Shown piece by piece: positions 7,192 through 14,451 of a stretch of DNA of 18,546 nucleotides. Origin of the DNA: Porphyromonadaceae bacterium UBA4277 (GTDB lineage Bacteria; Bacteroidota; Bacteroidia; Bacteroidales; Muribaculaceae). Below the pieces are notes generated by a model. It did no database searches and was not told the DNA's origin. It saw only the letters and a list, made by a program, of their open reading frames with translations. The first letter of the stretch is position 1; every line of letters begins with the position of its first letter. The translations under genes and the position numbers were made by a program. The stretch lies in contig DGVT01000083.1 in the NCBI GenBank assembly GCA_002395965.1, positions 1-18,546 on the forward strand, in the 5' to 3' direction.

Positions 7192-8282
7192 ACCTCAAAC
7201 GCGTTACCTCTATACATTTTCTCTATATTATTGCCCCAACGCAATTCCTTGTCCGTACATGCCGTCAACGGTTTGATCATATTGTGATTAATAATGAAAT
7301 TGCAGTCAGGACGCAGCAAATCATTAGACATGAGGTAAGTGTTGTGGGAAGTAACGAATAGCTGGCACGGAAGTTGGAACAATTTTTTGCACACATTGAA
7401 CGACAACGCATAGTGATAGAACGCATCAAACTCGTCAATCATCACAAATGAGGCCTTGGAAATTTTCTTGCTCCAAAAATACAGCAAAGTCAATGAGCTG
7501 GTACCTGTAGACCTGATTTTTTGAAAAGGCACACCTTCACCCATGTCGCAAATCAGCTGCTTGTCACCTTCTTTCACTTTCTTAAACTTGAAATCTTGTC
7601 CACTTACTGATTTCAAAAAATCTGCAAAATCTTCCACATAACCATTAGCGATGATAAACTCTTCAAGGGTAGAGATGTTTTCGTCAAAACCTGCGAAACC
7701 ACGATCTTCATGATTCCAAAACAAAAGCATCCCCTCAACAAATGCCTTTAGCTTCATCAATGGATGATCTGGAGCAAGCGGGTAAACACTCCATAAATAA
7801 GAAAGCACAGACACCTTATTACCACTAGTTGCCAATTGAAACTTTACATCTTCCGTCATCGGAAAATCAGTACTTAAAATTGACAAATCTTTATTGCTTA
7901 ATCTAAATAAAGGCTCACCGTCTATCACAACTGTCTCCATTTCTATTCCTTTCATTCCCTTTGAATAAAAGTATTCGATAACATTTTGTTCAAATCGAAA
8001 AGAATACTCAAAAGATACCAAATCCTTTGGATGAAATGCATTAATGATTGTATCTACTTGGTGTAGATTCCTTTGTTTTTGGGTAAGGTGAAGTATGATA
8101 TCGAATATCGCTAATGACAGATTTGACTTGCCAGACCCATTAGGGCCATAGATTATGCCATTCTTTACCACACCATCTTTGATAGCATCTATATTGAATG
8201 AATAATTGCTTGGGGACGATAAATCCCACTCTATTCTATCTTGAAATCCACGATAGTTCCTGACGGCAAATTTTGTAAGCAT
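7188..8282 (-). CDS. AAA15/OLD-type ABC-like ATPase of a two-gene defence-like cassette
   Basis: 364 aa, cytoplasmic. The N-terminus (LTKFAVRNYRGFQDRIEWDL) is the usual opening of SMC/RecF-like AAA15 ATPases. Walker A is GPNGSGKS (46-53, Lys52). A signature-like STGTSSLT is at 258-265. Walker B is FVMIDEFDAFYH with Asp283 and Glu284. The switch His is in VTSHNTYL (His313). Residues 70-250 between the halves form the variable insert. The C-terminus ends with ELRWGNNIEKMYRGNAFEV, typical of this ATPase group. At 364 aa it is shorter than PARIS AriA as I recall it, and it lacks a fused Toprim or helicase domain. That function is supplied by the overlapping downstream gene. A -7 box lies at 8322-8329. 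AT-rich composition matches its partner and differs from the surroundings. Confidence 0.85.
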   Translation of the reverse strand: MLTKFAVRNYRGFQDRIEWDLSSPSNYSFNIDAIKDGVVKNGIIYGPNGSGKSNLSLAIFDIILHLTQKQRNLHQVDTIINAFHPKDLVSFEYSFRFEQNVIEYFYSKGMKGIEMETVVIDGEPLFRLSNKDLSILSTDFPMTEDVKFQLATSGNKVSVLSYLWSVYPLAPDHPLMKLKAFVEGMLLFWNHEDRGFAGFDENISTLEEFIIANGYVEDFADFLKSVSGQDFKFKKVKEGDKQLICDMGEGVPFQKIRSTGTSSLTLLYFWSKKISKASFVMIDEFDAFYHYALSFNVCKKLFQLPCQLFVTSHNTYLMSNDLLRPDCNFIINHNMIKPLTACTDKELRWGNNIEKMYRGNAFEV

Positions 8283-8321
8283 AAGAATCTGAATTATTTA
8301 GACATAAGCATTCTTTTTGCG

Positions 8322-8329
8322 CAAAGATA
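8322..8329 (-). promoter_or_regulatory. -7 box of the ATPase/Toprim operon
   Basis: TATCTTTG on the minus strand, a perfect TAnnTTTG, about 40 bp before the ATPase start. No good -33 TTTG is seen at 19-21 nt, so the promoter may be weak or need an activator. A short hairpin CCGTAA-T5-TTACGG (8346-8362) covers the place where the -33 box would be. Confidence 0.5.
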
Positions 8330-8456
8330 CACAAAATAATTTATCCCGTAATTTTTTTACGGTACAAACACACCCTTTCGTCGTTTTTTTAACAAAGATT
8401 AACAAAAAAGCTATTGGGTAACTATTCACCGATAGTGATGCCGCGCCATTCCACAC

Positions 8457-9855
8457 TCAGAACAGGGCGCGGATGGCATTGAATGTTGGCATGTCGTGTT
8501 TCTTGGCGGTCTCAACAATGGAGAGAATGTCAAGGAATGCGTCCGCTCCTTCATCCGACCTGAATGTGCCGGAGTTCTTCATCTTGATTTTGACCTTTCT
8601 GATTCCCCTCTCACTGGCATTGTTGTCGGGTGGTATGTTAGGATTCTCCAGAAAGTTGAAGATGTAGTCTCGGCATTTGGTCAGTCCCTTTTGTAACTTT
8701 GAGAATTGTTCTTTCAAGTGGCTGACGTTCTCGGTGAGCAAGAAGTCAAGCCGTTCTTCCCAGGGTGCCTTGTTGATGATGTCTTTCGGGTGTTCATTCC
8801 TTTCATGAATAGCCTCTTGCAACAGCTTTTCCACTCTTGCCGACCACTGCTGCTCCTTGTCCAGTTCGTTGAGGTATTGCAGTTCCCTGAGCAGGTGGGC
8901 CAGGCAGACTTGATGGTCAAGGAAGTTGAGGGCGAAGTATGCGCTGTGTCGGTCGGTCACGGCAACCATCCGCTCAAGCGAGTCGCCGAACCGGCTGCCC
9001 AGTTCCTTGGCGGCCCTGCCGCTGGCGCGGAACAGCAGGGTGAAATAGGTGGTCTGCGCAATCCAGGTCCAGTCTAGCCTCTTGTTGCAGTAGAGCCCCG
9101 ATTCGTCAAAGCCGACAACGGAGGATTGCTTGATGCGCCGCTCTATGGCCTCTATCGCGGGCGCCGCACTTTCCTTGGCGGCATTGACCCAGTTCACCAT
9201 CGAGCCCTGACTGATGGCCGAACACCTCATTGAGAAAAGACGCGATGCGGCCGTAAGGCAGGAACAGGACCACGTTCAGATAGACAACAAGCGCCTTGAC
9301 CGTGTCGTCATAGATGACGGCATTTGAGCCGGCTTTGCGCTTGGCGTGCGACTGGACGCGCTCGCCGCAGTTCCTGCAGATGGTGATGTAGTGGCGTATC
9401 TCCCGCGCCACCGGTGACAGTTGCGGCAGCGAGATGACCTGGGTCACATAGGCAAGCACACGCTCGCAATCTTCCAATGACGCGCCGTATTTGTTGCAGA
9501 AATCAGCCGATACTTCCTCTATGGCCGTCGGCTCTGCAACCTTTGTCAGCGTGCTGCCTTGATGGCCGTCCTGCCTGCCGGGTTTCTTGCCGGTGGGTTT
9601 GCGCAGGGACTTGGTGCGTCGCACCACCTCGTCCTTCATCTTCTCCTTCGATGGAGGTGTGCTGCTGTTGCCCGAGTTCTTGGCTGGAGACTCGTACTTG
9701 GCAAGCTTGGCGGTAAGTTCTTCTATACGCTTATCGCGCTTGCGCAGTTCATGGTTGAGCTTGTCAATGTTGCGGTTGAGCGAGCATATCTCACGGTGCT
9801 GCGAGCTTATGGTCTCTCGCAGCGAACGCAGATGATCGGTCATCTCGGCCAGCAT
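8457..9855 (-). pseudogene. tnpC: IS66 transposase TnpC, frameshifted
   Basis: Two overlapping frames together make one IS66 transposase of about 465 aa. The N-terminal frame (from 9855, open down to 9106) has a leucine-rich coiled coil (residues 1-55), a linker and a zinc-finger-like region (SADFCNKYGASLEDC and ITICRNCGERVQSH). It runs to FLNEVFG near 9218. The C-terminal frame (open from 9230 to 8457) picks up at AISQGSMVNWV and carries the DDE residues: Asp in VVGFDESGLY, Asp in AVTDRHSAY and Glu in NNASERGIRKVKIKMKNSG. Joining them needs a +1 shift near 9215-9220, so one base was gained or two/five were lost. ATG 9855 is chosen because it follows the promoter at 9890-9921; an upstream in-frame ATG at 10035 lies before that promoter. 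Probably inactive. Confidence 0.85.
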
Positions 9856-9889
9856 TGGGGTTATGTCATCCACACGCTTTTTCACCTTA

Positions 9890-9921
9890 CAAAGGTACAA
9901 AATATATCTGTGTCCTGCAAG
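9890..9921 (-). promoter_or_regulatory. Promoter of the IS66 transposase
   Basis: Minus strand: CTTG (9921-9918), a 20-nt spacer, TACCTTTG (9897-9890). The -7 box is perfect and the -33 box has one mismatch. It lies about 35 bp before the ATG at 9855. Confidence 0.65.
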
Positions 9922-10090
9922 GTTTTTAACACTTATTATATTGACAGCCAAATAGTTGTCTCGTGAGAATCTCTTAAATGAGACGCACTCGCACTTCAGC
10001 CCAGAATATTCAATTCTCAGCAAGTTGAGCGGCAAAAAACGCTCGACCCGTACAAATATGATTGACCGCCTAGAATCGCTGAATAGATAC

Positions 10091-10098
10091 CTGCCTCG
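10091..10098. repeat. 8-bp target-site duplication, right copy (CTGCCTCG)
   Basis: Identical to 4495-4502 and directly abutting the right IS66 end. Removing 4503-10098 would leave one copy between the amylase and rplY promoters. Confidence 0.75.
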
Positions 10099-10158
10099 GC
10101 AATAATAAATTAAATGATAAATTAAATTGTTAATTCTGAGGATTTTTTGCCGTTTATA

Positions 10159-10189
10159 ATTGCTAATTAATAAAAAAGTAGTACCTTTG
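10159..10189 (+). promoter_or_regulatory. Promoter of rplY-pth
   Basis: A perfect -7 box TACCTTTG (10182-10189) with a -33-like ATTG (10159-10162) at 19 nt. The start near 10195 leaves an 80-nt leader containing GCCCGTGTGATGGG and an AAGGAG element. Such a leader could carry ribosomal-protein control, but I see no definite structure. Confidence 0.65.
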
Positions 10190-10274
10190 CACCGCTTTTT
10201 AAGACAAGCCCGTGTGATGGGAAATTAAGGAGCATAAAATTACAACTTAATTTTTAGTAACACAATCAGTTAAA

Positions 10275-10949
10275 ATGAAAACATTCCAATTAAATGCAGA
10301 ACCGAGAACCGATCTCGGCAAGAAGGCAGCAAAGGCCCTTCGCAAGGAGAACAAGATTCCTGTAGTGCTCAATGGTGGCAAGCTCGTTGAGCTCAAGGAC
10401 GGTAAGTACGACGGTCAACTTCAGGCCGGTGAGAAAGTAGTAGCCATCGGTCGCGACGGCAAGGCTATTATCACCACCGACCTTACAGTTAACTTTGCCG
10501 ACATCCGCAAGCTGGTTTACAGCCCCGAGGTGTTCGTTATCGACCTGAACTACAACGGCATCACCAAGAAGGCCGTGCTCAAGGACATCCAGTTCCACCC
10601 CGTGAACGACAGCATCCTGCACATCGACCTGCTTGAGGTTAACGACAGCAAGCCCGTGGTGGTAGAAATTCCTGTGCATGTCGAAGGTCACGCCGTCGGT
10701 GTGAAGGCTGGTGGTAAGCTCTTCCTTGCCTTGAAGAAAGTTAAGGTTAAAGGCATTTACAGCAATCTTCCCGAAGACATCACAATCGATGTTAGCGACA
10801 TCCAGATTGGCCACTCGATCAAGGTTGGCGACTTGAAGTTTGACAACTATGAGCTTGCCAATGCCAAGGAGCTCGTGATTGCCGGCGTACGCGCCACTCG
10901 TGCTTCTCGCGATGCTTCGGCCGAGGAGAGTGAAGAAGCAGCCGAGTAA
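10275..10949 (+). CDS. rplY: 50S ribosomal protein L25 (Ctc/TL5 long form)
   Basis: Binds 5S rRNA in the large ribosomal subunit. 224 aa, the long two-domain form. Residues 1-90 are the 5S-binding L25 beta-barrel (FQLNAEPRTDLGKKAAKALRKENKIP is its usual opening, followed by IPVVLNG). Residues 95-210 are the TL5 C-terminal domain (LHIDLLEVNDSKPVVVEIPVHVEGHAVGVKAGGKL, then ITIDVSDIQIGHSIKVGDL). The tail is acidic (SAEESEEAAE), as is usual in Bacteroidota. It is followed 22 bp later by pth on the same strand, the common rplY-pth pairing. The right end of the inserted IS66 unit lies 177 bp upstream, leaving the promoter intact. Confidence 0.97.
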   Translation: MKTFQLNAEPRTDLGKKAAKALRKENKIPVVLNGGKLVELKDGKYDGQLQAGEKVVAIGRDGKAIITTDLTVNFADIRKLVYSPEVFVIDLNYNGITKKAVLKDIQFHPVNDSILHIDLLEVNDSKPVVVEIPVHVEGHAVGVKAGGKLFLALKKVKVKGIYSNLPEDITIDVSDIQIGHSIKVGDLKFDNYELANAKELVIAGVRATRASRDASAEESEEAAE

Positions 10950-10971
10950 GAGTAATATCTTAGGCTTAGAA

Positions 10972-11535
10972 ATGAAGTACTTAATTGTTGGCCTGGGTAA
11001 CATTGGTGCAGAGTATCAAGGCACCCGGCACAACATAGGCTTTATGGTGTTGGACGCTTTTGCACAAGCGTCCAATGCTGTTTTTACGACCGAGCGCTAC
11101 GGAGCCATAGCCCGCACGCGCGTGAAGAATGCCCAGCTGGTGCTGCTCAAGCCCTCAACCTACATGAACCTCAGCGGTGAGGCAGTGCGCTACTGGATGC
11201 AGAAGGAAAGCATAGCTATTGAAAACGTGCTCGTCATCGTCGATGACATTGCTCTGCCATTTGGCACTATCAGGCTTAGGGGCAAAGGTGCCGACGGTGG
11301 CCATAACGGCCTTAAAAACATCGACCTTATGCTGAAGTCAAACTGCTATGCGCGTCTGCGATTTGGCATAGGCAACGATTTTCCGCGAGGTGCTCAAATC
11401 GACTACGTCCTGGGATACCCCACACTCGAAGAGCAGGCGGCGTTTCCCAAGCGTGCCGAGGTGGCTGCCGAAGCCATCAAGGCATTTTGCCTTTCGGGCA
11501 TCGACTTTGCCATGACTCACTACAACAACAAGTAG
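10972..11535 (+). CDS. pth: Peptidyl-tRNA hydrolase
   Basis: Cleaves the ester bond of peptidyl-tRNAs that drop off the ribosome, recycling tRNA. 187 aa, the usual length. The start ATG at 10972 is fixed by the family opening MKYLIVGLGNIGAEYQGTRHNIGF, which contains Asn10 and the catalytic His20. Other active-site parts are LKPSTYMNLSGEAV (Asn68), VIVDDIALPFG (the Asp that polarises His20) and GGHNGLKNI (the Asn clamp), followed by RLRFGIG. It lies 22 bp after rplY in a two-gene operon that ends at the terminator 11566-11606. Confidence 0.98.
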   Translation: MKYLIVGLGNIGAEYQGTRHNIGFMVLDAFAQASNAVFTTERYGAIARTRVKNAQLVLLKPSTYMNLSGEAVRYWMQKESIAIENVLVIVDDIALPFGTIRLRGKGADGGHNGLKNIDLMLKSNCYARLRFGIGNDFPRGAQIDYVLGYPTLEEQAAFPKRAEVAAEAIKAFCLSGIDFAMTHYNNK

Positions 11536-11565
11536 CACGACATTAATAACATAATATGCAAATTA

Positions 11566-11606
11566 AAAGGCTCGCCATCAGCAGTGATGTGCGAGCCTTT
11601 GTTTTT
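11566..11606 (+). terminator. Bidirectional terminator between pth and rng
   Basis: Stem AAAGGCTCGC / GCGAGCCTTT (11566-11575 and 11591-11600), extended by CATCA/TGATG around a GCAG loop. T-rich tails lie on both sides (TTTGTTTTT on plus, TTTTAATTT on minus). It sits between two converging genes and can serve both. Confidence 0.9.
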
Positions 11607-11622
11607 GAGACGTGAAAGAAAT

Positions 11623-13275
11623 CTACGAATTTGATTCGGGTGCTTCCCTTGAATCCTTTGAGCGGTTCCGGCCACGATTTTCCTTCTTGGAAGTGGAACT
11701 GCTGCTTGTGTCCTTCTCTTCTTTCAAGTCAATTTCGTTTTGATCTTTGTCGATAACACGATACTCAAGATAATTAAGAGATTGGTCGGCTTTGATTTTG
11801 AATTTTCTACCGAATTCCCTCCTCCATCTCAGGTACTCACTGATTAGTCCTTTCTTGAGATATGCCTCTACAAAGGGGTGTACATACATAATAAAATTCC
11901 CGACGTTTAGCGAATTGACAAGGTAGTCAATCTTATCTTTTAACTTGTCGGTAAAAAGCAACGAAGGCTGTACCACGCCCTTACCTCCACACGAAGGGCA
12001 GGCTTCCTCGGTAACGATGTCGAGTGCCGGTCTTACTCGCTGTCGCGTGATTTGCATCAAGCCGAATTTGCTCAGCGGCAGGATGTTGTGCCTTGCCCGA
12101 TCCTTGGCCATGAGTTCTTTCATGTGCTTGTAGAGCTCCTGACGGTTGTCGGCTTTTGCCATGTCGATGAAATCAACGACGATGATGCCGCCCATGTCGC
12201 GCAGCCGGAGCTGGCGGGCTATTTCTTCGGCAGCAAGCAGATTGACATTCAAGGCATTGCTCTCTTGATCGGTCGAAGCTTTAGATCGGTTTCCCGAGTT
12301 CACATCAATCACGTGCAGTGCTTCGGTGCTTTCTATGATTATGTATGCGCCCGAGCGGAATGATACCGTCTTTCCAAACGACGACTTGATTTGACGCGTG
12401 ATATTAAAGTGGTCAAAAATAGGAACATCGTCGGTGTATAATTTGACAATACCGCTCTTTTCGGGAGCTATTAGACTCACATAGTTGTGAATTTGCTCAT
12501 AGATAGTGGCGTCATTCACATTTATGCTCTCAAAATCGGGATTAAAGATGTCGCGTATTTCTCCCACTGCCCTACTCTCTTCTTCATGTATCAATGAAGG
12601 CGGATCGCAGTATTGCAGTTTAGCGATTGCATCGTCCCAGCACTTGAGTAATACCTTTAGCTCAGTGTTTAGTTCGGCGGCGCGCTTGTTTTCGGCCGAA
12701 GTGCGAATTATTACTCCAAAGTTCTTCGGCTTAATACTTTCAATCAGGCTTCTCAATCGCTTTTTCTCGGCATGATCTTTGATCTTTTGCGAAATTGAGA
12801 TTTTCTCGTTGAACGGTGTCAACACCAGGTATCGTCCTGTGAATGAAATCTCGGTCGTCAGTCTCGGTCCCTTGGTTGAAATGGGCTCCTTAGCAATTTG
12901 CACAATCAGCTCTTGACCCTGTGTCAGCACATCGGCTATCGAGCCATGCTTGCTGATATCGGGTTGCAACTTGAGCTTTGAGATGCTTGCCGCTTTTTTC
13001 CCGCGATTATCTCTTACCGTCTTTACAAACTGAGCATAAGAAATGAATTGTGAGCCTAAATCAAGGTAATGAAGGAATGCGTCTTTTTCGTGGCCTACAT
13101 TAACGAATGCGGCATTGAGTCCCGGCATGAGCTTCTTCACCTTGGCAAGGTAGAGGTTTCCCACGGCATATGAGGCATCGCGCATTTCACGCTGCAGCGA
13201 CATCAATCGGCCATCCTCGGTAAGAGCGGTGGTGATTGTGGTGGGAGTTACGTCAACTACTAAGTCATTTCTCAT
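11623..13275 (-). CDS. rng: Ribonuclease G (RNase E/G family)
   Basis: Endoribonuclease for rRNA 5' maturation and mRNA decay. 550 aa. An N-terminal S1-type RNA-binding domain covers about 36-130, split by the insert SQFISYAQFVKTVRDNRGKKA as in Bacteroidota homologues (VGNLYLAKVKKLMPGLNAAFVNVGHEKDAFLHY). The catalytic core has Asp324 in HVIDVNSG and Asp368 in VVDFIDM, matching the two magnesium ligands of RNase E. The zinc-link CPSCGGKG (426-433) supports dimer pairing. After residue 515 comes a low-complexity Ser/Lys/Arg tail, much shorter than the RNase E scaffold arm, so this is the G type. The start at 13275 gives the family opening RNDLVVDVTP. Downstream of the HU and small ribosomal protein genes, but with its own -7 box and a leader of about 110 nt. 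Confidence 0.95.
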   Translation of the reverse strand: MRNDLVVDVTPTTITTALTEDGRLMSLQREMRDASYAVGNLYLAKVKKLMPGLNAAFVNVGHEKDAFLHYLDLGSQFISYAQFVKTVRDNRGKKAASISKLKLQPDISKHGSIADVLTQGQELIVQIAKEPISTKGPRLTTEISFTGRYLVLTPFNEKISISQKIKDHAEKKRLRSLIESIKPKNFGVIIRTSAENKRAAELNTELKVLLKCWDDAIAKLQYCDPPSLIHEEESRAVGEIRDIFNPDFESINVNDATIYEQIHNYVSLIAPEKSGIVKLYTDDVPIFDHFNITRQIKSSFGKTVSFRSGAYIIIESTEALHVIDVNSGNRSKASTDQESNALNVNLLAAEEIARQLRLRDMGGIIVVDFIDMAKADNRQELYKHMKELMAKDRARHNILPLSKFGLMQITRQRVRPALDIVTEEACPSCGGKGVVQPSLLFTDKLKDKIDYLVNSLNVGNFIMYVHPFVEAYLKKGLISEYLRWRREFGRKFKIKADQSLNYLEYRVIDKDQNEIDLKEEKDTSSSSTSKKENRGRNRSKDSREAPESNS

Positions 13276-13390
13276 TTCAGAGATATACTATTACATAATC
13301 ATAATTAGAAGCCATCAGTACCGGTTAATCCTACTCAGACTCACACAGTACGGCTTAGGAACAAAACACGAAGAACAAACTCATAGCTTA

Positions 13391-13398
13391 CAAAATTA
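13391..13398 (-). promoter_or_regulatory. -7 box upstream of rng
   Basis: TAATTTTG on the minus strand, a perfect -7 box. No clear TTTG is seen 19-21 nt upstream. The leader would be about 110 nt, which could allow post-transcriptional control. RNase E/G genes are often autoregulated through their leaders, but nothing specific is visible here. Confidence 0.5.
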
Positions 13399-13470
13399 AA
13401 CGTTCTCACGCTTTGCACGTTATGAGCCTGCTCTTCTTGTGTGTGTCATCTAATCATCGAAAGAATCAAA

Positions 13471-13563
13471 TTACTTTTTGTTTTTATGACGATTCTTTCT
13501 GAGTCTTTTTTTGCGCTTGTGCGTTGCCATCTTGTGGCCTTTACGTTTTTTTCCGCTTGGCAT
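13471..13563 (-). CDS. AURKAIP1/COX24-domain small ribosomal protein (30 aa)
   Basis: A 30-residue, extremely basic protein that opens MPSGKKRKGHKMATHKRKKR and ends in KNRHKNKK. The GKKRKxHKMxTHKRKKRLRKxRHK pattern is the hallmark of the tiny Bacteroidota proteins annotated as AURKAIP1/COX24-domain (DUF1713), related to mitochondrial mS38 and bacterial bS22, which bind the small ribosomal subunit. Start ATG at 13563, stop TAA at 13473-13471. It lies 45 bp downstream of the HU gene on the same strand and is probably co-transcribed with it. It is easy to miss because of its size. More than half of its residues are Lys, Arg or His. Confidence 0.9.
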   Translation of the reverse strand: MPSGKKRKGHKMATHKRKKRLRKNRHKNKK

Positions 13564-13608
13564 GTTTCTTAATTTTTATGTTTATAATAAATTTTCACAA
13601 GAGAGGGA

Positions 13609-13881
13609 TTACTTCACCTGCTCCATAAACACCTTTGCCGGCTTGAAAGCGGGGATTTTGTGCTCAGGAATGATGATTGTAGTGTTCTTGGAAATGTTGC
13701 GAGCAGTCTTCTGCGAGCGAGTCTTGACAATAAAGCTGCCAAAACCACGCAAATAGACGTTGTCACCATTTGCCAGAGAATCCTTCACTTGCTCCATGAA
13801 TTTTTCGACTGTAATTAAAACCGACGCCTTGTCGATACCAGTTGCTTTAGCAATTTCGCTAACGATGTCTGCTTTTGTCAT
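13609..13881 (-). CDS. HU-family DNA-binding protein
   Basis: A 90-aa nucleoid protein that bends DNA as a dimer. The opening MTKADIVSEIAKATGIDKASV is the HU helix pair. RGFGSFIVKTR is the conserved turn. The beta-arm region carries ARNISKNTTIIIPEHKIPAFKPAK; the Bacteroidota form has RNI where the E. coli protein has RNP. The length is standard. It is upstream of the 30-aa ribosomal protein gene and RNase G, an order common in Bacteroidales. No convincing promoter is seen; the nearest -7-like sequence is TTATTTTG at 13915-13908, one mismatch and without a -33 box. Confidence 0.96.
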   Translation of the reverse strand: MTKADIVSEIAKATGIDKASVLITVEKFMEQVKDSLANGDNVYLRGFGSFIVKTRSQKTARNISKNTTIIIPEHKIPAFKPAKVFMEQVK

Positions 13882-14263
13882 TTTTCAAAATTTATTTTTA
13901 CTTATTACAAAATAACTTATTATTAGCAAGGAATTTACGCGCAATTTTACGCGGCATTTCACACGCTAAAAATCACTTATAATTAATCCCCGCGAAAAAA
14001 TCTTTGCAAATATCGCACTTTTTTTTGAATTACGCGCTATATTTCAGCATTTTTTGGAGTTTTTTCGAAATTTGTTTCTATACTTTTTTCAAAAAAACGT
14101 ATGCGCAAATTCACCTCATAACATTATTTATTAATGCGGAGGCAGCAAAAAAACATCGGGACGAGCGAGGGAAAATACGAACTCAGAAACTTCTGTCACT
14201 CACATTTCACACACTTCACGCGTTGACTCTACAGTAGCTTTTGTTGGGATTTTTCATATAAAA
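13882..14263. other. Gene-free AT-rich spacer
   Basis: A 382-bp divergent spacer between the HU gene and the tRNA-Ser promoter. It is AT-rich, with homopolymer runs (TTTTTTTT near 14020, AAAAAAC near 14093) and two ACGCG-containing segments (13936-13953). No frame here has coding character, and no hairpin followed by a T-tract was found. It must contain the HU promoter. Confidence 0.6.
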
Positions 14264-14295
14264 TTTGCGTGAATGAAAACTTCTTAGTAATTTTG
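14264..14295 (+). promoter_or_regulatory. Promoter of tRNA-Ser
   Basis: TTTG (14264-14267), a 20-nt spacer and TAATTTTG (14288-14295): a perfect consensus promoter. Transcription should start near 14300, about 20 nt before the tRNA. Confidence 0.85.
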
Positions 14296-14322
14296 CAGTC
14301 GCAAAAGCGAAATCGCTTACTC

Positions 14323-14407
14323 GGAAAGATGGTAGAGTGGTCGATTACACCGGTCTTGAAAACCGGCGTGCCGAGAGGCACCGGGGGTTCGAATCCCTCT
14401 CTTTCCG
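14323..14407 (+). tRNA. tRNA-Ser (anticodon UGA)
   Basis: 85 nt, a class II tRNA with a long variable arm. Acceptor GGAAAGA (14323-14329) pairs with TCTTTCC (14400-14406), with discriminator G14407. The anticodon stem is CCGGT/ACCGG around the loop CTTGAAA, giving anticodon TGA at 14357-14359. The variable arm is GTGCCGAGAGGCAC. The T arm contains GGGTTCGAATCCC. No CCA is encoded (GCAA follows), so CCA is added enzymatically. It reads UCA/UCG codons. Confidence 0.97.
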
Positions 14408-14417
14408 CAAGATAAAT

Positions 14418-14451
14418 AAGGTTGGGAGATTTTTCCCAACCTTTTATTTTT
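14418..14451 (+). terminator. Intrinsic terminator of tRNA-Ser
   Basis: A 10-bp stem AAGGTTGGGA / TCCCAACCTT (14418-14427 and 14434-14443) with loop GATTTT, followed by the T-rich run TTATTTTT. It ends the tRNA transcript 10 nt past the tRNA. Confidence 0.9.

Larger units (their letters stand above)
4503..10090. mobile_element. IS66-bounded composite transposon-like unit (5.6 kb) with ATPase/Toprim cargo
   Basis: The left end reads GTAACTATTCACCGAT (4503-4518). The right end, read inward, is GTATCTATTCAGCGAT (10090-10075), matching at 14 of 16 positions. Both are flanked on the outside by the direct repeat CTGCCTCG. Two further copies of the same end point inward: 4906-4889 closes the foldback element, and 8418-8433 opens the IS66 copy. 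The flanks of these inner ends (TTTCATCA and GCTATTGG) match neither each other nor the outer repeat. That pattern is expected if the two outer ends were used together in one transposition. The interior carries a candidate ncRNA, a secreted protein gene, a repeat cluster and the ATPase/Toprim pair. The unit sits between the divergent amylase and rplY genes. That it moved as one piece is inference; the ends and duplication are seen directly. Confidence 0.65.
8418..10090 (-). mobile_element. IS66-family insertion sequence (ISBst12-like, single transposase gene)
   Basis: 1673 bp bounded by GTAACTATTCACCGAT (8418-8433) and, inward from the right, GTATCTATTCAGCGAT (10090-10075). It encodes only the large TnpC transposase, with no tnpA or tnpB, as in the ISBst12 subgroup of IS66. 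The left flank GCTATTGG and right flank CTGCCTCG differ, so this copy alone has no target duplication. The right flank instead matches the one at 4495-4502. The transposase is frameshifted. Confidence 0.85.

Noticed and set aside
6436..8282. Direct naming as PARIS (AriA/AriB), Gabija or AbiL
   Set aside because: The layout is similar, but the ATPase is short and the nuclease motifs do not clearly match DUF4435, RloB or the Gabija helicase. Only the general class is supported.
8457..10035. Two separate transposase genes, or a programmed frameshift
   Set aside because: The two frames are successive parts of one TnpC, joined by a +1 shift. No slippery sequence or stimulatory structure was seen, and this IS66 subgroup uses a single frame.
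10879..10971. Extended N-terminus of Pth overlapping rplY
   Set aside because: The extra residues are rplY read in another frame. The family start MKYLIVGLGN is at 10972.
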